Source of the DNA: Ascoidea asiatica
Taxonomy: Eukaryota; Ascomycota; Saccharomycetes; Ascoideales; Ascoideaceae
Direction of reading: 5' to 3'
Length of the DNA stretch: 42,887 bases
Assembly (NCBI GenBank): GCA_001600695.1
Contig: BCKQ01000018.1
Location: 270,194-313,080, forward strand
Position numbers and translations under genes: made by a program. Position 1 is the stretch's first letter; the number at the start of each line of letters is the position of its first letter. The notes beneath the pieces are model-generated. The model was not told the origin of the DNA. It worked only from the letters and a program-made list of their open reading frames with translations, and did not search any database. Of the stretch, positions 42,339 to 42,887 are shown one piece after another.

Positions 42339-42629
42339 CAGGAACAAAAAATAGAATAAGAAGAGCAACCGATTTATATACAATTATCCGCAACAAGATG
42401 TCAGTCTTAGCTTATAACATAATATATAAATATATACATTTTTATATATGCAACTATCTCTTGAAGATCCATAAGAAAACCATTAAAAAACTCTAATTAT
42501 AAAAAAAAATATTTATCAAAACATTCAACAAAAGATCTACTTTAGACAACCTAAAACAATAAAATACATCCAAAAGATAAAAATCAACAAAGTTTAACAA
42601 AAATTCATTATTTTATGATATTTTTATGG

Positions 42630-42887
42630 TTATACTACATTAACCGATGAAAGTAAATCATTGACTTTATAAATTAACGTATGATATTCTTTAGCTTTAT
42701 TATTTGAAACAAAAATATAATTATTTTCAAAACCTTTTTTTTAAATTTTCATTTCTCATAATTTTCAAAAAATCATCTTCACATACTATTTTAGTTAAAC
42801 TTTTCTCTTCTTTATCATTTTTATTTTCACTTTCATTTTCATTTTTAGTTTCTCTTTTTTGTTCTTGTTCTTGTTCTTGTTCTTGTT
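42630..42887 (-). pseudogene. C-terminal end of an unidentified minus-strand gene, with an apparent frameshift
   Basis: Reading leftward from the window edge, one frame gives a Gln/Glu repeat (QEQEQE), then a charged stretch and KIVCEDDFLKIMRNENLK before TGA. The next frame takes over exactly there, reading GFENNYIFVSNNKAKEY and then HTLIYKVNDLLSSVNVV to TAA (42632-42630). The switch is at a run of eight A (T8 on the plus strand, near 42736-42743), so one base more or less joins the two parts. This is either a sequencing error in a homopolymer, a real disabling mutation, or an early stop with chance downstream reading. I do not recognise the family. Confidence 0.5.

Noticed and set aside
1-42887. 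CRISPR arrays, bacterial operons, prophage
   Set aside because: Gene structure, introns and protein families are those of a yeast nuclear genome; no regular direct-repeat/spacer array is present.

Overview
The window looks like nuclear DNA of an AT-rich budding yeast (Saccharomycotina). Most genes are single-exon. The three introns I can resolve are short and carry TACTAAC or TACTAAT branch sites. The protein set (Ira, Rex4, Gas5, Pkh, SUN family, Mhf1, Spp381, Atp19, Duf1) is typical of yeasts. Long Asn and Ser tracts and very strong A/T codon bias are conspicuous. I cannot name the species. CTG codons are scarce, and none that I checked sits at a diagnostic position, so I cannot tell whether CTG is read as Leu or Ser.

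Layout. 1-617 is the 3' end and LTR of a retroelement that runs off the left edge. 2230-10911 (+) encodes a giant Ras-GAP (Ira/neurofibromin). It is convergent with REX4 (11232-12191, -). GAS5 (13246-14826, +) is convergent with a PDK1-type kinase, PKH (15425-18697, -). The 3 kb from 18698 to 21693 has no convincing gene, but it holds a GC-rich hairpin-forming island, three CACGTG boxes and a CCTAAC/GTTAGG inverted repeat. Next come a SUN-family wall protein (21694-22611, +), MHF1 (23461-24012, +, one intron), SPP381/MFAP1 (25473-24163, -, one intron), ATP19 (26493-26202, -, one intron) and DUF1/WDR48 (31956-27229, -). DUF1 is interrupted by a 100-N assembly gap inside a poly-Asn repeat. A second GC-rich island lies upstream of DUF1. 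33431-39828 is a full-length but broken Ty3/gypsy-type LTR retrotransposon with 486 and 490 bp LTRs and a possible 4-bp target duplication. The right end holds a 29-codon Cys-rich metallothionein-like gene (41296-41207, -), simple repeats, another hairpin-rich island, and the C-terminal end of an unidentified, frameshifted gene cut by the window edge.

The host genes do not form an operon-like pathway. Two of them (Ira and Pkh) are signalling regulators, two (Gas5 and SUN) are cell-wall proteins, and the rest are housekeeping. The most unusual material is in the non-coding and mobile parts: heat-shock-element-like palindromes in the LTR, several GC-rich structured islands in AT-rich DNA, and the tiny metallothionein.
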